Source of the DNA: Flammeovirgaceae bacterium
GTDB lineage: Bacteria > Bacteroidota > Bacteroidia > Cytophagales > Cyclobacteriaceae
Assembly: GCA_015180985.1 (NCBI GenBank)
Contig: CP054185.1
Location: 2,913,225-2,977,224, forward strand
DNA: 64,000 nt
Reading direction: 5' to 3'
Numbering within the stretch: position 1 is the stretch's first letter; each line of letters opens with the position of its first letter. Of the stretch, positions 62,536-64,000 are shown in pieces. A model generated the notes under the pieces. It searched no databases, was not told the DNA's origin, and saw only the letters and a list, made by a program, of their open reading frames with translations. The position numbers and the translations under genes are program-made.

Positions 62536-64000
62536 GTGAGAAAACTGAAAATTGCCGGTGCTGCACTAAACCAAACCCCGCTTAACTGGAAGGGGAATCT
62601 GGATAACATTATCCAGGCCACTACCCAGGCCCGGCAGCAACAAGCCGATATTTTACTGCTGCCCGAACTGTGTATTACCGGCTACGGCTGTGAGGACTGG
62701 TTTCTTAGTGATTGGCTTTCCGAAAAAGCCTGGAAAATATTGCTGCAATTGCTGCCCCACAGTGCCGGCATAACCGTGTGTGCCGGCCTGCCTGTTCGCA
62801 TCAAAAACAAAACATACAACGGAGTGGCCGTTATCAGCAACGAAAAACTTTTGGGCATTACGCTGAAGCAAAACCTGGCCAAAGACGGTGTGCATTACGA
62901 ACCCCGCTGGTTCGAAGCGTGGAAACCCAATGAAGTGATTGAGCTTAACAAGCACAACACGACTGTACGGGCTGGCGATCTTATTTATGAAGTTTTGGGG
63001 ATACCATTTGGTTTTGAGATTTGCGAAGACGCCTGGCGGGTAAACCGGCCGGGCTATGCGCTTAAACAGCGAAATGTTGAGCTGATTCTGAATCCCAGCG
63101 CCAGTCACTTTGCACTGGGCAAAAGCAGTGAGCGCGAGAGCCTGGTTACTGAAAGTTCATCTCAATTAAAATGTGTTTATGCCTACGTAAACCTGCTGGG
63201 CAACGAGGCCGGCCGCATGATTTACGATGGCGATATCCTGATTGCACAACACGGAAAACTGCTGGTACAAAATGCACGACTTTCCTTTAAGCCGGTAAAC
63301 GTGCTCTGCTGTGAAGTAGATGTTGATAATGTAAATGCCAGCGAGCAGAAACCGGTAACCGACAACAAAGAGCGATACGAAGAGTTGACGCGTGCCGTAA
63401 CGCTTGCCTTGTTCGACTATTTGCGAAAAAGCAAAGCCAGGGGGTATGTGGTCTCACTAAGTGGCGGGGCTGACTCGGCCACCTGCACAGTAATGGTGGC
63501 AGAAATGATCAAGCGCGCATCGGCTGAACTGGGCTGGCCTGAATTTTCACGTCTTATTTTTCGTGATAAGCACGTAACCGGTTATCAGCAGGCTATTCAG
63601 CAACTACTAACCACGGCTTACCAGTCAACACAAAATTCTTCAACAACTACATTCGAGGCGGCAAAGCAATTGGCCGAATCGGTTGGAGCAGTGTTCTATC
63701 ACTGGTCGGTGAATGATGAAGTAAAATCCTATACCGAAAAAATCGAAAAAGCCCTGGGCCGTAAACTGGAATGGAATGCCGATGGCATTGCCCTGCAAAA
63801 CATCCAGGCCCGTGCGCGTTCGCCCATCATCTGGCTGCTGGCCAATGTTAAACAAAGTATTCTGTTAACCACCAGCAACCGCAGCGAAGGCGATGTGGGG
63901 TACTCCACCATGGATGGCGACACCAGCGGCAGCCTTGCGCCTATTTCTGCCATTGATAAACCCACTATTCTGGAATGGCTGAAGTGGGCAGAAAAAAATT
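62536..64000 (+). CDS. nadE: Glutamine-dependent NAD+ synthetase, 3' end missing
   Basis: 488 residues are visible before the window ends. GTG start at 62536 is forced by an in-frame TGA two codons upstream (62530-62532). The nitrilase-like glutaminase part comes first: Glu in LPELCITGYG, Lys in NLAKDGVHYEP and catalytic Cys in GFEICEDAWR. The synthetase part then shows the ATP P-loop VVSLSGGADSATCTVMVAE and TSNRSEGDVGYSTMDGDTSGSLAPI. It makes NAD from deamido-NAD with glutamine as nitrogen donor. It follows rnc by 32 bp. Confidence 0.95.
   Translation, partial: MRKLKIAGAALNQTPLNWKGNLDNIIQATTQARQQQADILLLPELCITGYGCEDWFLSDWLSEKAWKILLQLLPHSAGITVCAGLPVRIKNKTYNGVAVISNEKLLGITLKQNLAKDGVHYEPRWFEAWKPNEVIELNKHNTTVRAGDLIYEVLGIPFGFEICEDAWRVNRPGYALKQRNVELILNPSASHFALGKSSERESLVTESSSQLKCVYAYVNLLGNEAGRMIYDGDILIAQHGKLLVQNARLSFKPVNVLCCEVDVDNVNASEQKPVTDNKERYEELTRAVTLALFDYLRKSKARGYVVSLSGGADSATCTVMVAEMIKRASAELGWPEFSRLIFRDKHVTGYQQAIQQLLTTAYQSTQNSSTTTFEAAKQLAESVGAVFYHWSVNDEVKSYTEKIEKALGRKLEWNADGIALQNIQARARSPIIWLLANVKQSILLTTSNRSEGDVGYSTMDGDTSGSLAPISAIDKPTILEWLKWAEKN

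Overview
The window reads as a chromosomal segment of a Bacteroidota bacterium, most likely a member of the Cytophagales. Evidence: a C-terminal type IX secretion (T9SS) sorting domain, several lipoproteins, promoters of the TTG-N19-21-TAnnTTTG type used by the Bacteroidota primary sigma factor, few recognisable Shine-Dalgarno sequences, and family-typical gene sets (IPExxxVDY protein beside pyk and acpP-fabF-rnc; exbB-membrane protein-exbD-exbD; UMF1-type transporter; LuxE-like protein; fused E1 alpha/beta dehydrogenase). No insertion sequence, phage gene or CRISPR array was seen. One tRNA (Ser, GGA) and the RNase P RNA are present.

Layout. 1-4592: an efflux locus (ABC ATPase, partial, and an HlyD/MacA-like adaptor on the minus strand) diverging from an NtrC-family regulator and its histidine kinase; the shared intergenic region holds a candidate sigma-54 promoter and three related inverted repeats. 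4589-18186: an accessory-looking block: a lipoprotein, a secreted caspase-like protease, a 2332-residue T9SS protein with seven propeller-like repeats and ten fibronectin-like repeats, a 582-residue surface protein, a Kre9-like envelope protein and a small Cys-containing peptide, with a divergent ECF sigma factor and a membrane TPR protein that is probably its anti-sigma factor. 18191-27293: housekeeping genes (HNH protein, an NlpC/P60-like protein lacking its catalytic Cys, smpB, hotdog thioesterase, tsaD) diverging from a TamB-like protein, a DUF2279-like protein and a conserved small protein. 27316-34657: rnpB, a sigma-54 activator-like response regulator without a DNA-binding domain, a 40-residue lipoprotein, a LuxE-like protein, another lipoprotein, E1 dehydrogenase and alanine dehydrogenase. 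34672-39503: HsdR-N-like protein, AMP nucleosidase, UMF1 transporter and a Tol/Exb-type energy-transducing operon. 39772-46733: tRNA-Ser, a tightly overlapping operon (deacetylase-GT-dgkA-tatD-ansA), a SpoIIE-type phosphatase, a GT2 glycosyltransferase and ruvC. 46725-54509: a surface polysaccharide cluster (2-epimerase, three GT4-type transferases, two methyltransferases, a flippase). 54564-64000: miaA, an MBL hydrolase, an RqcH/NFACT protein, pyk, IPExxxVDY, acpP-fabF-rnc and the 5' part of nadE.

The most interesting content is the 5.4-18.2 kb block, which could be a sigma-factor-controlled secretion/protease system; the NlpC/P60-like pseudoenzyme; the candidate sigma-54 circuit at the left end; and the regulator without a DNA-binding domain. 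All functional statements come from reading sequence by eye and from family knowledge; no database search or structure prediction was run.
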